DNA of 64,000 nt. Source: Pseudomonas benzenivorans (GTDB lineage Bacteria > Pseudomonadota > Gammaproteobacteria > Pseudomonadales > Pseudomonadaceae). The first letter of the stretch is position 1. The number at the start of each line of letters is the position of its first letter. A program made the translations under genes and the position numbers. The notes beneath the pieces were generated by a model that was not told where the DNA came from, did not search any database, and worked only from the letters and a program-made list of their open reading frames with translations. The DNA is taken from the NCBI RefSeq assembly GCF_024397895.1, contig NZ_CP073346.1, positions 3,286,001 through 3,350,000 on the forward strand, given 5' to 3'. Shown here one piece after another: positions 27,652 to 40,133 of this stretch.

Positions 27652-28662
27652 ATGCACACACTGCGCGGCTGGGCTGCACGACACGCACCCTGGCTAGGAT
27701 TGGCCGGGCTGTTCGGACTCGCTCAGCCGGCGCTTGCCGGCGACTACGAAGACTCGCCGCAGGTGGCCGAGTTCGTCGCCGAGATGACCCGCGACTACGG
27801 CTTCGCCGGCGAGAAGCTCGAGCAGCTGTTCGCCCAGGTGGAGCGCAAGCAGTCGATTATCGACGCCATCTCCCGTCCCGCGGAGAAGGTCAAGCCTTGG
27901 AGCGCCTACCGGCCGATCTTCATCACCGAGGCCCGCGTGGCCCGGGGTGTCGAGTTCTGGAAGCAGCACCAGGCGACCTTGGACCGCGCCGAGCAGGAGT
28001 ACGGCGTGCCGCCCCAGGTGATAGTGGCGATCATCGGCGTGGAAACCTTCTACGGTGGCAATACCGGTGGTTACCGGGTGGCCGATGCGCTGTTCACCCT
28101 GGCCTTCGACTACCCGCCCCGGGCGCCCTTCTTCCGCAAGGAGCTGCGCGAATTCCTCATGCTGGCGCGCGAGGAGCAGGTCGACCCGCTCAGTGTCACC
28201 GGCTCCTATGCCGGCGCCATGGGCCTGCCGCAGTTCATGCCGAGCAGCTTCCGCGCCTACGCGGTGGACTTCGACGGCGACGGCAAGGTGAATATCTGGA
28301 GCAACCCGGTGGACGCCATCGGCAGCGTGGCCAGCTACTTCAAACGCCACGGCTGGCAGCCTGGAGAAACGGTGGCGAGCCGCGCCAGCGTCACGGGCGA
28401 GTCGGTCGAGCAAGGCCTGAGTCCGGGGCTCGACCCGGTGCACAATGTCGGCGAACTGCGCCGCTTCGGCTGGTCCAGCGCCGAGACCCTGAGCGACGAA
28501 CTGCCGGTCACCGCGTTCCGCCTCGACGGCGCCGAAGGGGCCGAGCACTGGCTGGGCCTGCCGAACTTCTTCGTCATCACGCGCTACAACCGCAGCGTCA
28601 TGTATGCCATGGCGGTCAATCAGCTGGCTGAGTTGCTGGTCGACGCCCAGGGGGAGCAATGA
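27652..28662 (+). CDS. mltB: Lytic murein transglycosylase B
   Basis: 336 aa from MHTLRGWAARHAP; the open frame extends 12 codons upstream, overlapping rodA. There is a signal peptide ending AQPALA but no lipobox, so the protein should be soluble in the periplasm, like the SltB1 of P. aeruginosa. The catalytic Glu is in IVAIIGVETFYGGNTGGYR, and GAMGLPQFMPSSFRAYAVDF is the family block. It cleaves the MurNAc-GlcNAc bond with formation of 1,6-anhydroMurNAc. It is placed with RodA, PBP2 and RlpA. Confidence 0.95.
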   Translation: MHTLRGWAARHAPWLGLAGLFGLAQPALAGDYEDSPQVAEFVAEMTRDYGFAGEKLEQLFAQVERKQSIIDAISRPAEKVKPWSAYRPIFITEARVARGVEFWKQHQATLDRAEQEYGVPPQVIVAIIGVETFYGGNTGGYRVADALFTLAFDYPPRAPFFRKELREFLMLAREEQVDPLSVTGSYAGAMGLPQFMPSSFRAYAVDFDGDGKVNIWSNPVDAIGSVASYFKRHGWQPGETVASRASVTGESVEQGLSPGLDPVHNVGELRRFGWSSAETLSDELPVTAFRLDGAEGAEHWLGLPNFFVITRYNRSVMYAMAVNQLAELLVDAQGEQ

Positions 28663-29666
28663 TGCGCACACGGCCCATCAAGCTTGCCGCCTGGGGCGCC
28701 CTGGCGCTGTTGCTGGCGAGCTGTACGAGCACCCGCGCGCCGCAGCCGGTGGCACCGCTCAAGCCCGGCGCAGCGATTTCCGGGCCCGGCGACTACAACC
28801 GCCCGCACAAGGACGGCGCCCCCTGGTGGGACATCGACGTCTCGCGCATCCAGGACGCCGTGCCGATGCCTCACTACGGTCCGGTCAAGGCCAGTCCCTA
28901 CACGGTATTCGGCAAGCAGTACTACCCGATCAGCGACGCCCGTCGCTACACCGCCGTGGGCACGGCCTCCTGGTACGGCACCAAGTTCCATGGCCAGGCC
29001 ACCGCCAACGGCGAGGCCTACGACCTGTACGGCATGACCGCGGCGCACAAGACCCTGCCGCTGCCCAGCTACGTGCGGGTCACCAACCTGGATAACCAGC
29101 GCAGCGTGATCCTGCGGGTCAACGACCGCGGGCCGTTCTATTCCGACCGCATCATCGACCTGTCCTTCGCGGCGGCGAAGAAGCTCGGCTATGCCGAGAG
29201 CGGTACGGCGCGGGTCAAGGTCGAGGGGATCGACCCCCATGAGTGGTGGGCGCAACAGGGCCGACCGGTGCCGCTGGTGCTCGCCGCGCCAAAGCAGGCG
29301 GCCGCGCCCAAGGTGATGCCGCAGCCGGTGGCCGAGCCGCTGGAGCAGTATTCGCCACCGCTGCAGCAGCACGCCGCCGCCGTCCTGCCGGTGCAGATCG
29401 ACGCAAAAAAAAACGCTTCAGTCGGAGCCTCTGGCCTGTATCTCCAGGTGGGAGCCTTCGCCAATCCGGACGCTGCGGAGCTGCTCAAGGCCAAGCTGAG
29501 CGATACCGTGGCTGCCCCGGTGTTCATCAGCTCAGTGGTGCGCAACCAGCAGATCCTGCATCGGGTGCGCCTGGGGCCGATCGCCAGCCGGGGCGAGGCT
29601 GAGCAGCTGCAGGACAGCGTGCGCCTGGCCAACCTGGGCCAGCCGACGCTGGTCAAGGCGGATTGA
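28659..29666 (+). CDS. rlpA: Septal ring lytic transglycosylase RlpA
   Basis: 335 aa (or 334 if the second ATG at 28662 is used), overlapping the mltB stop. The lipobox is LLASC (Cys about residue 22). The DPBB domain occupies about 105-190 (ASWYGTKFHGQATANGEAYD, and VNDRGPFYSDRIIDLS with catalytic residues). A low-complexity linker follows, and a SPOR domain lies at about 255-333 (GLYLQVGAFANPDAAELL). RlpA cuts denuded glycan strands at the septum; the SPOR domain brings it there. The linker contains a run of nine A (29405-29413), unusual in this GC-rich DNA. Confidence 0.95.
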   Translation: MMRTRPIKLAAWGALALLLASCTSTRAPQPVAPLKPGAAISGPGDYNRPHKDGAPWWDIDVSRIQDAVPMPHYGPVKASPYTVFGKQYYPISDARRYTAVGTASWYGTKFHGQATANGEAYDLYGMTAAHKTLPLPSYVRVTNLDNQRSVILRVNDRGPFYSDRIIDLSFAAAKKLGYAESGTARVKVEGIDPHEWWAQQGRPVPLVLAAPKQAAAPKVMPQPVAEPLEQYSPPLQQHAAAVLPVQIDAKKNASVGASGLYLQVGAFANPDAAELLKAKLSDTVAAPVFISSVVRNQQILHRVRLGPIASRGEAEQLQDSVRLANLGQPTLVKAD

Positions 29667-29702
29667 TACGGCACTAATCGACTGCCAGCCTGACTAAGCA
29701 CT

Positions 29703-29736
29703 GAGCCGCAGCCGGTCACCGGCGCCGACGCGGCTC
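29703..29736 (+). terminator. Hairpin between rlpA and dacC
   Basis: The arms GAGCCGC and GCGGCTC enclose a second small dyad (CCGGTCACCGG). Only a short TTTT follows, at 29742. It may weaken transcription from the long upstream series into dacC, but it is not a strong terminator. Confidence 0.35.
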
Positions 29737-29789
29737 AACCATTTTGCCCTCGCGGGCCTGTTCCACCCCTTAGCAATCTCGAGAGACGG

Positions 29790-30950
29790 ATGAAAACCAC
29801 CAGCTTTGCGCAACGCATTTTCCTGTCACTTCTGCTGCTCACCGCGCCGGCCGCCTGGGCCGCGCAGATGGTGATTCCGGCGCCGCCGCAGCTGGCCGCC
29901 AAGTCCTATGTGCTGATGGATGCCGCCAGCGGCAATGTGCTGATCGAGCACAACGCCGACGAGCGCCTGCCGCCGGCCAGCCTGACCAAACTGATGACCG
30001 CCTACCTGGCGACCCTGGACATCAACCGCGGTCAGATCAAGGGCAGCGACCTGGTGCGCATCAGCGAGAAGGCCTGGCGCATGGGCGGTTCGAAGATGTT
30101 CATCGAGGTCGGCAACGAGGTCGCGGTCGACGACCTGCTGCGCGGCATCATCATCCAGTCCGGCAACGACGCCAGCGTGGCCATCGCCGAGCACATCGCC
30201 GGCAGCGAAGAGGCCTTCGCCGACATGATGAATGCCACCGCCGAGCGCCTGGGCCTGGACAACAGCCAGTTCCGCAACGCCACCGGCTGGCCGGATCCGG
30301 AGCACTATTCCTCGGCCAAGGACATGGCCAAGCTGGCGCGTGCGATCATCTACGAGGATCCCCAGCACTACGCGATCTATGCGCAGAAGGAGTTCCTCTG
30401 GAACGGCATCAAGCAGCCCAACCGCAACCTGCTGCTGTGGCGCGACAAGACGGTCGACGGCCTGAAGACCGGTCACACCGAAGAGGCCGGCTACTGCCTG
30501 GTGTCGTCCGCGGTGCGTGACGGCATGCGCCTGATCTCCGTGGTGTTCGGCACCAACAGCGAACAGGCCCGCGCGGCGGAAACCCAGAAGCTGCTGACCT
30601 ACGGCTTCCGCTTCTTCGAGACCCGCACCTTCTACCAGAAGGGCGCCGAGCTGGCCCAGGCCCAGGTGTGGAAGGGTACCGCTCGTCAGGTCAAGGCCGG
30701 TCTGGCCGGCGACCTGACCCTGACCCTGCCGAAGGGCCAGCTGGACAAGCTGCAGGCCGGCATGACCCTCAACCCGCAGCTGATGGCGCCCATCGAGCAG
30801 GGCGCGGTGATCGGCAAGGTCGAGGTCAAGCTGGGTGAGGAGGTGGTGCACAGCGCCGACCTGGTGGCCCTGGAGTCGGTCGACGAGGGTGGCCTCTTCC
30901 GCCGCCTGTGGGATAGCATTCGCCTGTTCTTCTACGGACTGTTCAACTGA
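29790..30950 (+). CDS. dacC: D-alanyl-D-alanine carboxypeptidase (PBP5 type)
   Basis: 386 aa. Signal peptide to about residue 25 (AAWA). The S11 peptidase motifs are SLTK at 64-67, SGN at 124-126 and KTG at 226-228. The C-terminal beta-rich domain follows, ending in the amphipathic membrane anchor [13 protein letters not shown]. It removes the terminal D-Ala from peptidoglycan stem peptides and helps maintain cell shape. ybeD and lipB follow on the same strand. Confidence 0.96.
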   Translation: MKTTSFAQRIFLSLLLLTAPAAWAAQMVIPAPPQLAAKSYVLMDAASGNVLIEHNADERLPPASLTKLMTAYLATLDINRGQIKGSDLVRISEKAWRMGGSKMFIEVGNEVAVDDLLRGIIIQSGNDASVAIAEHIAGSEEAFADMMNATAERLGLDNSQFRNATGWPDPEHYSSAKDMAKLARAIIYEDPQHYAIYAQKEFLWNGIKQPNRNLLLWRDKTVDGLKTGHTEEAGYCLVSSAVRDGMRLISVVFGTNSEQARAAETQKLLTYGFRFFETRTFYQKGAELAQAQVWKGTARQVKAGLAGDLTLTLPKGQLDKLQAGMTLNPQLMAPIEQGAVIGKVEVKLGEEVVHSADLVALESVDEGGLFRRLWDSIRLFFYGLFN

Positions 30951-30960
30951 TTTCGCCCAT

Positions 30961-30990
30961 GGACGCCCCGGTACCCGGGGCGTCCTGCTT
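30961..30990 (+). terminator. GC-rich hairpin between dacC and ybeD
   Basis: GGACGCCCC and GGGGCGTCC pair perfectly around GGTACCC, and TGCTTT follows. It starts eleven bases past the dacC stop. The T-run is short, so termination may be partial and ybeD may receive some read-through. Confidence 0.55.
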
Positions 30991-31017
30991 TGGACGGGCC
31001 ACAAGCCCGCTGACCCT

Positions 31018-31296
31018 ATGACCGATACTGACGTTCAAGCTCCGAAAATCGAGTTCCCCTGCCCGCGCTACCCGATCAAGGTGATCGGTGAGGCCGGCGA
31101 GGGTTTCGCCGACCTGGTGGTGGAGGTGGTCCAGCGCCACGCCCCCGACCTCGACGCCTCCACCATGGTGGTGCGCGACAGCCGCAACGGCCGCTTTCTC
31201 TCCGTGCAGCTGCTGATCACCGCGACCAGCGTGGATCAGCTGCAGGCCATTCATGTGGATCTGCGCGCCACCGGCCGCGTGCACATGGTGCTGTAG
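31018..31296 (+). CDS. ybeD: YbeD/DUF493 family protein
   Basis: 92 aa from [20 protein letters not shown]. The family has an ACT-like ferredoxin fold of about 90 residues: [40 protein letters not shown] and a C-terminal VHMVL. The function is unsettled; it may be a regulator linked to lipoate or amino acid metabolism. The stop overlaps the lipB GTG by one base. Confidence 0.94.
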   Translation: MTDTDVQAPKIEFPCPRYPIKVIGEAGEGFADLVVEVVQRHAPDLDASTMVVRDSRNGRFLSVQLLITATSVDQLQAIHVDLRATGRVHMVL

Positions 31297-31925
31297 TGGC
31301 GGCAGCCGAACTGGTCGTACGCCATCTTGGCGTCGTGGACTATCTGCCGACCCTGGAGGCGATGCGCCGGCTGACGGCTGAGCGCGACGAGTCGACGCCC
31401 GACGAAATCTGGCTGTTGCAGCACCCCCGGGTGTTCACCCAGGGCCAGGCCGGCAAGCCCGAGCATCTGCTGTCGCCGGGCGACATTCCGGTGATTCAGG
31501 TGGAGCGCGGCGGGCAGGTCACCTACCACGGGCCGGGCCAGCTGGTGGCCTACCTGATGCTGGATCTGCGCCGTCTGGACCTGGGCGTGCGCGAGCTGGT
31601 GACGGCGATGGAGCAGAGCCTGGTGGATGTGCTGGCCAGCTACTCCGTGGTGGCGGCACCCAAGGCCGATGCGCCGGGCGTCTACGTCGAAGGCGCGAAG
31701 ATCGCCTCCCTCGGCCTGCGCATCCGCAACGGCCGCTCTTTCCATGGCTTGGCGCTGAACGTGGACATGGACATGTCGCCGTTCTGGCGGATCAACCCCT
31801 GCGGTTACGCAGGGTTGAAGATGGTGCAGCTGAGGGATCTGCTCGACGCGCCGCCCGCGCTCGACGAGGTAACGCAACGCCTCGAGCAGGCCCTACGCCG
31901 ACGGCTGGGCTACGCGACCCCCTAG
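31296..31925 (+). CDS. lipB: Octanoyl-(acyl carrier protein):protein N-octanoyltransferase
   Basis: 209 aa with a GTG start sharing one base with the ybeD stop. It moves octanoate from acyl carrier protein to the lipoyl domains of 2-oxoacid dehydrogenases and the glycine cleavage system, the step before LipA. Motifs: [20 protein letters not shown], the catalytic Lys in [15 protein letters not shown] and the catalytic Cys in [11 protein letters not shown]. It faces lipA tail to tail. Confidence 0.97.
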   Translation: MAAAELVVRHLGVVDYLPTLEAMRRLTAERDESTPDEIWLLQHPRVFTQGQAGKPEHLLSPGDIPVIQVERGGQVTYHGPGQLVAYLMLDLRRLDLGVRELVTAMEQSLVDVLASYSVVAAPKADAPGVYVEGAKIASLGLRIRNGRSFHGLALNVDMDMSPFWRINPCGYAGLKMVQLRDLLDAPPALDEVTQRLEQALRRRLGYATP

Positions 31926-31972
31926 CCGCTGGGGTGGAGGGCGGTTTACCCAGCCACCGTGTCGGACTTCGT

Positions 31973-31997
31973 GGCGGATGAAAAAGCACCATCCGCC
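31973..31997. terminator. Convergent hairpin between lipB and lipA
   Basis: GGCGGATG and CATCCGCC pair around AAAAAGCAC. It is central to the 83-bp gap between two convergent genes, the right place for a shared terminator, although neither side has a T-run directly after the stem. Confidence 0.5.
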
Positions 31998-32008
31998 CTG
32001 CGACGGCA

Positions 32009-33067
32009 CTAGTTCAGGTTGAGCGCCGGGATGATGCTCGGGTCGGCGTCCTGACCCGGTACCGGGATCGGTGCGGCCAGGGCCAGGCCCAGGTTGTTCT
32101 TCTCGAACACCTTGTCGGCGCGATAGCTGGAGCGTACCAGCGGGCCGGCGGCCACTTCCATGAAGCCCTTCTGCAGGCCGATCTCGCGGAACCGATTGAA
32201 CTCTTCCGGGCTGACCCAGCGCTGCACCTTCAGGTGGTTGCGTGTCGGTTGCAGGTACTGGCCGAGGGTGAGGATGTCGACGTTGATGGCGCGCAGGTCA
32301 TCCATGGTCTGCAGGATTTCCTCGTCGGTCTCGCCCAGACCCAGCATCAGGCTGGTCTTGGTCAGCACATCCGGGCGGTGGCGCTTGGCGTGGGCCAGTA
32401 CGCGTAGGGTCTTGTCATAGCCGGCACGTGGGTCGCGCACCTCATGGGTCAGGCGCTTGACCGTCTCGACGTTCTGCGCGAACACCTCGAGGCCGGAATC
32501 CACCACGCGCTCGATGGCCTGCAGGTCGCCGTCGAAGTCCGGGGTCAGGGCTTCCACCACCACCTGTGGGGTGTTGTCCTTGATCGCTCGTACGCAGGCG
32601 GCGTAGTGGCTGGCGCCGCCGTCATCCAGGTCGTCGCGATCCACCGAGGTCAGCACGATATAGCGCAACGCCATCAGCTCCACCGACTTGGCAGTGTTCT
32701 GCGGCTCCTCCAGGTCCAGCCAGCCGTTGGGGTTGCCGGTGTCCACCGCGCAGAAGCGGCAGGCACGGGTACAGACCGAGCCCATCAGCATGATCGTGGC
32801 GGTGCCGTTGGACCAGCATTCGCCCATGTTCGGGCAGTGCGATTCCTGGCACACGGTGCTCAGGCGGTGTTCGCCGACATTGCGCTTGACCGCTTCGAAG
32901 CGGCTGCCGCCGGGGGCCTTGACCCGCAGCCATTTGGGCTTGGGTTCAAACACCTGGGGCTCGGCCGAGGCACGGCGCTTCTGGCCATCCTTGATCGCGG
33001 TAATGCCCTGAACGGTGCGGAATTTGTCGCCGCTGGCAACGGGTTTTGGCGAGGACGTGTCTGACAT
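32009..33067 (-). CDS. lipA: Lipoyl synthase
   Basis: 352 aa from [13 protein letters not shown]. The frame is open 64 codons further upstream, but that part has no homology pattern. It is a radical SAM enzyme that inserts two sulfurs into octanoylated lipoyl domains. Both clusters are visible: the auxiliary-cluster motif [12 protein letters not shown] and the radical SAM motif CTRACRFC. The C-terminal RSSY serine ligand is also present (VRSSYRAD). Confidence 0.97.
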   Translation of the reverse strand: MSDTSSPKPVASGDKFRTVQGITAIKDGQKRRASAEPQVFEPKPKWLRVKAPGGSRFEAVKRNVGEHRLSTVCQESHCPNMGECWSNGTATIMLMGSVCTRACRFCAVDTGNPNGWLDLEEPQNTAKSVELMALRYIVLTSVDRDDLDDGGASHYAACVRAIKDNTPQVVVEALTPDFDGDLQAIERVVDSGLEVFAQNVETVKRLTHEVRDPRAGYDKTLRVLAHAKRHRPDVLTKTSLMLGLGETDEEILQTMDDLRAINVDILTLGQYLQPTRNHLKVQRWVSPEEFNRFREIGLQKGFMEVAAGPLVRSSYRADKVFEKNNLGLALAAPIPVPGQDADPSIIPALNLN

Positions 33068-33390
33068 CGGAAATCTGGACTCCGGTAGAGGCTCCATTGG
33101 CGAGAGGCTTGTGGCCGCCGCGCAGTCTATCACACTAGGTATTTTTACAAGCCGGCGGCCGTCTGACGGCTGGTGTGTTGTGCCACGCGCGGCCAGTGCC
33201 GAATGGTGAACCGATCCGGCCTGAGGGGTAAACAGCTTCCGTGGGCCGCGTATCATCAACGGCGTCCGGCCGGGATTGCCGTTTACCGAACACTGCCTGC
33301 AATCGTCGCGGAGTCATCTGACGGAGCGGCGGCTCGTCTTGCGATGCCGATCCGAGGGGGCGAGGAGGTCGTCTGGCTTGCCGCTGATTG
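33068..33390. other. Intergenic stretch upstream of lipA
   Basis: No gene is supported. The lipA leader and promoter should lie near 33070-33160, where there is a short AT-rich patch (TATCACACTAGGTATTTTTAC), but I cannot fix a convincing -35/-10 pair. The rest is GC-rich, with no ribosome binding site followed by a plausible frame. Confidence 0.5.
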
Positions 33391-33414
33391 AAAAAAGGCG
33401 ACCCGCGGGTCGCC
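33391..33414 (-). terminator. Terminator of the lytic transglycosylase gene
   Basis: GGCGACCC (33397-33404) and GGGTCGCC (33407-33414) pair. On the minus strand the stem is followed by six T. It lies 18 bases after the stop of the gene at 33432. Confidence 0.85.
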
Positions 33415-33431
33415 GTGTTTCTGCCTTGCGC

Positions 33432-34712
33432 TCAGCGCTGGCGCAGCTGTTGCAACAGCTCGTAGCTGGGGTAGCCGTCCGCCGGCTGGCCGAGGCGCTG
33501 CTGGAGGGCGCGTACGGCCTTGCGCGTGTTGGCACCGATGATGCCGTCCGCCGGTCCCGGCTCCAGGCCGTTGCGGGCCAGCAGCTCCTGCAGCTCGACA
33601 CGCTCGCTGCGTCCCAGTTGGCGGTCGGAGCGGGGCCAGGCGGCTTGTACGCCGGGCTGACCGTCCAGGGCATCGGAGAGCAGGCCGATGGCCAGGGCGT
33701 AGGCGGTGGAGTTGTTGTACTTGAGGATGCTGCGGAAGTTATTGAGCAACAGGAACGCAGGCCCCCGGTGCCCGGCGGGCAGGAGCAGGCTGGCCATGTT
33801 GTCTTCGCGGGCATCGACCGGATTGACCGGGGTGACGCCGAGCGCGCGCCATTGCGTGAGGGTGCGGCGTACTTCCGGGTCGGCCAGGGCATAATCGAAC
33901 GACGGCGGCAGGCTGACCTCGAAGCCCCAGGGCTGGCCATTGTCCCAGCCCGAGTTGTGCAGGTAGTGAGCGGCGGAGGCCAGTGCATCGGCTGTGGAGT
34001 GCCAGAGGTCGCGGCGGCCGTCGCCGTCGAAGTCCACTGCGTACTGATTGAAGGTGGTCGGCATGAATTGGGTCTGACCCATGGCCCCGGCCCAGGAACC
34101 TACCAGCTGCTGGGTTGGGCTGTCGCCGGCCTGGAGGATCTGCAGGGCCGCCAGCAACTGGCTGCGCCAGAACACCTGGCGACGCCCGTCGTAGGCGAGG
34201 GTGGCGAGCGAGCGGATCACGTTGTTGCTGCCGATGTTGCCGCCGAAGTTGCTCTCCAGTCCCCAGATGGCGATCAGCACTTCATGGTCGACGGCGTAGG
34301 CGCTGCGGATGGCCTTGAGGGTGGGGCGGTGCTGGACCTTGAGCAGGCGGCCCTGGGCCACGCGGGCGGTGGAAACGGCGCCATCGATGTAGTCCCAGAT
34401 CGGGCGGCTGAACTCGGGCTGATTGCTGTCGGCGGCTATGACCCTGGGGTCGAGCGTGACGCCGGCGAAGGCCCGGTCGAACAGCTCACCTTCAATACCG
34501 GCGGCGATGGCATCGCTGCGCAGCAGGCTGCGCCACTCGTCGAAACTGAGCAGTGGGGCGGCGACCGTCTCTGTCGGGTTGATGGCGGTGGTCATTGCCG
34601 CTGCAGTGGTGGGCGCCAGGGGTTGCGCGGGAACTTCGGCGCAGGCGCTGAGCAGGACGAGCAGGCAGGCCGTGGCGGTATGACTCAGGCCGCGAAGGAG
34701 CAGGTAGGGCAT
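33432..34712 (-). CDS. Lytic murein transglycosylase, MltB family with PGBD
   Basis: 426 aa. Lipobox LLSAC (Cys about residue 24), so an outer-membrane lipoprotein is likely. The family 3 transglycosylase domain includes HEVLIAIWGLESNFGGNIG (catalytic Glu) and SWAGAMGQTQFMPTTFNQYA. A C-terminal peptidoglycan-binding domain follows (about 360-425: LQELLARNGLEPGPADGIIG). It is similar to the SltB2/SltB3-type enzymes of P. aeruginosa. It is one of three glycan-cleaving enzymes in this window (with MltB and RlpA). Confidence 0.93.
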   Translation of the reverse strand: MPYLLLRGLSHTATACLLVLLSACAEVPAQPLAPTTAAAMTTAINPTETVAAPLLSFDEWRSLLRSDAIAAGIEGELFDRAFAGVTLDPRVIAADSNQPEFSRPIWDYIDGAVSTARVAQGRLLKVQHRPTLKAIRSAYAVDHEVLIAIWGLESNFGGNIGSNNVIRSLATLAYDGRRQVFWRSQLLAALQILQAGDSPTQQLVGSWAGAMGQTQFMPTTFNQYAVDFDGDGRRDLWHSTADALASAAHYLHNSGWDNGQPWGFEVSLPPSFDYALADPEVRRTLTQWRALGVTPVNPVDAREDNMASLLLPAGHRGPAFLLLNNFRSILKYNNSTAYALAIGLLSDALDGQPGVQAAWPRSDRQLGRSERVELQELLARNGLEPGPADGIIGANTRKAVRALQQRLGQPADGYPSYELLQQLRQR

Positions 34713-34784
34713 GGTGGTCTCGGGGCGTTTTGCAGGCGCTTACCTTAGCATGGATGAGCACCGATTCGGGCTGTGGCGGGCCTT

Positions 34785-34943
34785 TCAGGCGGCCACAAAG
34801 AACGAAGCCTCCCAGTTTGGCTGGGAGGCTTCGCGGCGATAACTGCCTTTGCCCTTGCGTGGTCTTTCCTGGCGACAGCGAAACAGCGGCTGGGCGATCA
34901 GTGACTTGGCCTTGTTCGGGCCGTGGGTGTTTTGCTTGCTCAT
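34785..34943 (-). CDS. arfA: Alternative ribosome-rescue factor A
   Basis: 52 codons, too short for most gene callers. The product starts MSKQNTHGPNKAKSLIAQPL then FRCRQERPRKGKGSYRREAS, matching the ArfA core (PLFRxRxE, KGKGSYxR). GAAGAGG lies eight bases before the ATG. ArfA rescues ribosomes stalled on non-stop mRNA together with release factor 2, and backs up tmRNA. A perfect 13-bp hairpin (34803-34833) lies inside the coding region. In E. coli and relatives such a structure makes the arfA mRNA itself non-stop, so that tmRNA degrades the product when it is working. Confidence 0.9.
   Translation of the reverse strand: MSKQNTHGPNKAKSLIAQPLFRCRQERPRKGKGSYRREASQPNWEASFFVAA
34803..34833 (-). 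terminator. Hairpin within arfA (terminator or RNase III site)
   Basis: Minus-strand arms CGAAGCCTCCCAG and CTGGGAGGCTTCG pair perfectly around CCAAA, followed by TTCTTT. The stem lies within codons 37-47 of arfA, before the stop codon. Its position fits the known non-stop regulation of arfA. Confidence 0.8.
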
Positions 34944-35034
34944 GGGCGGACCTCTTCGTTAGCCCGGCGTTGGCGGGCGTGCCGATGATGCAGCCTGGTC
35001 CAGGCGAAGTCCAGCCAGCGGCCGGGCGGAGGGG

Positions 35035-36081
35035 TCAGCGGCCCGGGTCGGCGGGAATGGCCAGGCGCTGGCCGCAGAGCGTCAGGGTCAGCAGGTTCAG
35101 CCCGTTCCAGGGATCGCCGGGCGCCTGCCCCTTGATCTGTGCGTCGATGCGCTGGGCATCCTGCAGCAACTGGCCCCAGCGCGCCGCCGAATGGCGTTGC
35201 AGCGCCTTGCTCACCAGCGGCCGGCGTTTGTCCCAGACCGGCGGGCGGGCCGCGCTGAAGGCCTTGTCCAGAGGCATGCCCTGGGCGTATTGCTGGGCGA
35301 TGGTGGCGAGCAGGCGCATTTCGCGGGCCAGGGCCCAGAGAATCACCGGCGGCTCGACCCCCTCGCCGCGCAGGCCCTCGAGCATGCGCAGGGCATGGGC
35401 CGATTCGCCGTTGAGTGCCGCGTCGATCAGACCGAACACGTCGTAGCGGGCGCTGTCGGCCACCGCCGCGTGCACGGTGCTGGCGTCAACCTGGGCGCCG
35501 TCGGCGAGCAGCTTGAGCTTCTCGATTTCCTGGGCGGCGGCCAGCAGGTTGCCTTCGACCCGCGCGGCGATCATCTCCACCGCTTCCTGGCTGGCGCTGA
35601 GTCCGGCCTGGGCCAGGCGCTGGCGGATCCATTGCGGCAGCTGGGCGGCATCGACCGGCCAGATCTGCACGAACTGGGTCTGGGCGCCGTCGATCAGGGC
35701 CTTGGCCCACTTGGTCTTCTGCGTGCTGCCATCGAGCTTCGGCAGGCTGACCAGTAGCACGGTGTCCTCGGCCGGCCGCGCCAGGTACTCGAGGAGCGCG
35801 GCCGCCCCCTTGTCGCCGGGCTTGCCGTTGGGGATGCGCAATTCCAGCAGGCGTTTCTCGGCGAACAGCGACAGGCTGGCACCGGCCTGGAGCAAGCTGC
35901 CCCAGTCGAAATTGCTCTCGGCGTTGAATACCTGGCGCTCGCCGAAGCCCTGCTGGCGGGTCGCGGCGCGAATGGCGTCGCCGGCCTCCTGGCACAGCAG
36001 GGCCTCGTCGCCACTGACGACATACACCGCTGCCAGGGGCCCCTGGAGGTGCTTGCTGAGTTGTGCGGGGCTGAGCTTCAT
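35035..36081 (-). CDS. holA: DNA polymerase III subunit delta
   Basis: 348 aa. It is the clamp-loader subunit that opens the beta sliding clamp. The N-terminal region (LSKHLQGPLAAVYVVSGDEA) and the AAA+-like domains (SLPKLDGSTQKTKWAKALID, MIAARVEGNLLAAAQEIEKL) are typical. No strong ribosome binding site precedes the ATG; a tight hairpin (36094-36117) lies just upstream, after lptE. Confidence 0.94.
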   Translation of the reverse strand: MKLSPAQLSKHLQGPLAAVYVVSGDEALLCQEAGDAIRAATRQQGFGERQVFNAESNFDWGSLLQAGASLSLFAEKRLLELRIPNGKPGDKGAAALLEYLARPAEDTVLLVSLPKLDGSTQKTKWAKALIDGAQTQFVQIWPVDAAQLPQWIRQRLAQAGLSASQEAVEMIAARVEGNLLAAAQEIEKLKLLADGAQVDASTVHAAVADSARYDVFGLIDAALNGESAHALRMLEGLRGEGVEPPVILWALAREMRLLATIAQQYAQGMPLDKAFSAARPPVWDKRRPLVSKALQRHSAARWGQLLQDAQRIDAQIKGQAPGDPWNGLNLLTLTLCGQRLAIPADPGR

Positions 36082-36093
36082 CGGCTAGGCGAT

Positions 36094-36117
36094 GCGGGGC
36101 CGTCGAAACGGCCCCGC
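36094..36117 (-). promoter_or_regulatory. Perfect 10-bp hairpin with UUCG loop between lptE and holA
   Basis: On the minus strand GCGGGGCCGT, TTCG, ACGGCCCCGC. There is no T-run, so it is unlikely to be a terminator. The stem ends 12 bases before the holA ATG, which lacks a clear ribosome binding site, so it could affect holA translation or mRNA processing. Confidence 0.55.
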
Positions 36118-36124
36118 GGGCGGG

Positions 36125-36733
36125 TCAGGGATAGGTCGGCAGCGACAGGGGCGACTGCTGGGGCTGGGCGGCCTGGCGCTGGCGGGCCGCCTCCAGGGCT
36201 TCGGCTTCCGCCTTGGCCTTGGCTTCGGCCTGCTGCTGCAGCTGGTCGAGCTGGGCCGGGCTGATCTGTCCCAGGCGCTGCACCAGCTGCTGCACCAGGT
36301 CGCGGCGCATCTCGCTACGCAGTTGCCCGGCTTCCTGGGCGGAGCCGGTCAGGTTGTTGCTGTCCTGTACGTAGAAGGTCTGCGCCTCGAGGCTGTTGCT
36401 CAGCAGCAGCAGGTTGCGCGCACCGCGGATTTCGTAGTCGAGGGTGGTGGTCAGTTCGTACTCGGCGCTGCGGGCCGCGCCGGTGTAGCTGGCGGCGCGC
36501 TGCTCTTCGCGCTCGTTGCTCAGCACCAGGCGGTAGGGCGCACCGGGATAGACCCGCACGTCGTTGCTCTCCAGCACCTGGCGCACCTGCTTGAGTGTGT
36601 CGCCGTAGGCGTTGCGCCCACTGACGTCGAGCTCCTTGAGGGCGAACTGGACGTCGCCGGTGCCGCGCAACTGGAAGCCACACGCGCTCAGGAGCGCGGC
36701 CAGGCCGATTACCAACAGGTTCTGTTTCAGCAT
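36125..36733 (-). CDS. lptE: LPS-assembly lipoprotein LptE
   Basis: 202 aa. Lipobox LLSAC then [14 protein letters not shown], the family start. LptE is an outer-membrane lipoprotein that plugs the LptD barrel and helps insert lipopolysaccharide. The C-terminal end is Gln/Ala/Lys-rich ([16 protein letters not shown]). It lies between leuS and holA, the order seen across gammaproteobacteria. Confidence 0.95.
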   Translation of the reverse strand: MLKQNLLVIGLAALLSACGFQLRGTGDVQFALKELDVSGRNAYGDTLKQVRQVLESNDVRVYPGAPYRLVLSNEREEQRAASYTGAARSAEYELTTTLDYEIRGARNLLLLSNSLEAQTFYVQDSNNLTGSAQEAGQLRSEMRRDLVQQLVQRLGQISPAQLDQLQQQAEAKAKAEAEALEAARQRQAAQPQQSPLSLPTYP

Positions 36734-36791
36734 CTTTGTATCCCCTTGTCGAGCATCCCGGCGCGCCGCCTGGCGGTCACGCCGAGCTTAA

Positions 36792-40039
<3,248 letters not shown>

Positions 40040-40133
40040 TCTGTTCTCCGACGACTTGCGCGTTCCCGGATCCGGCTCGGGTCGTTGGTCGTCGAACTGC
40101 TGGTAGGCTTGGCGTCCCAGTGGAGGGTGGCCC

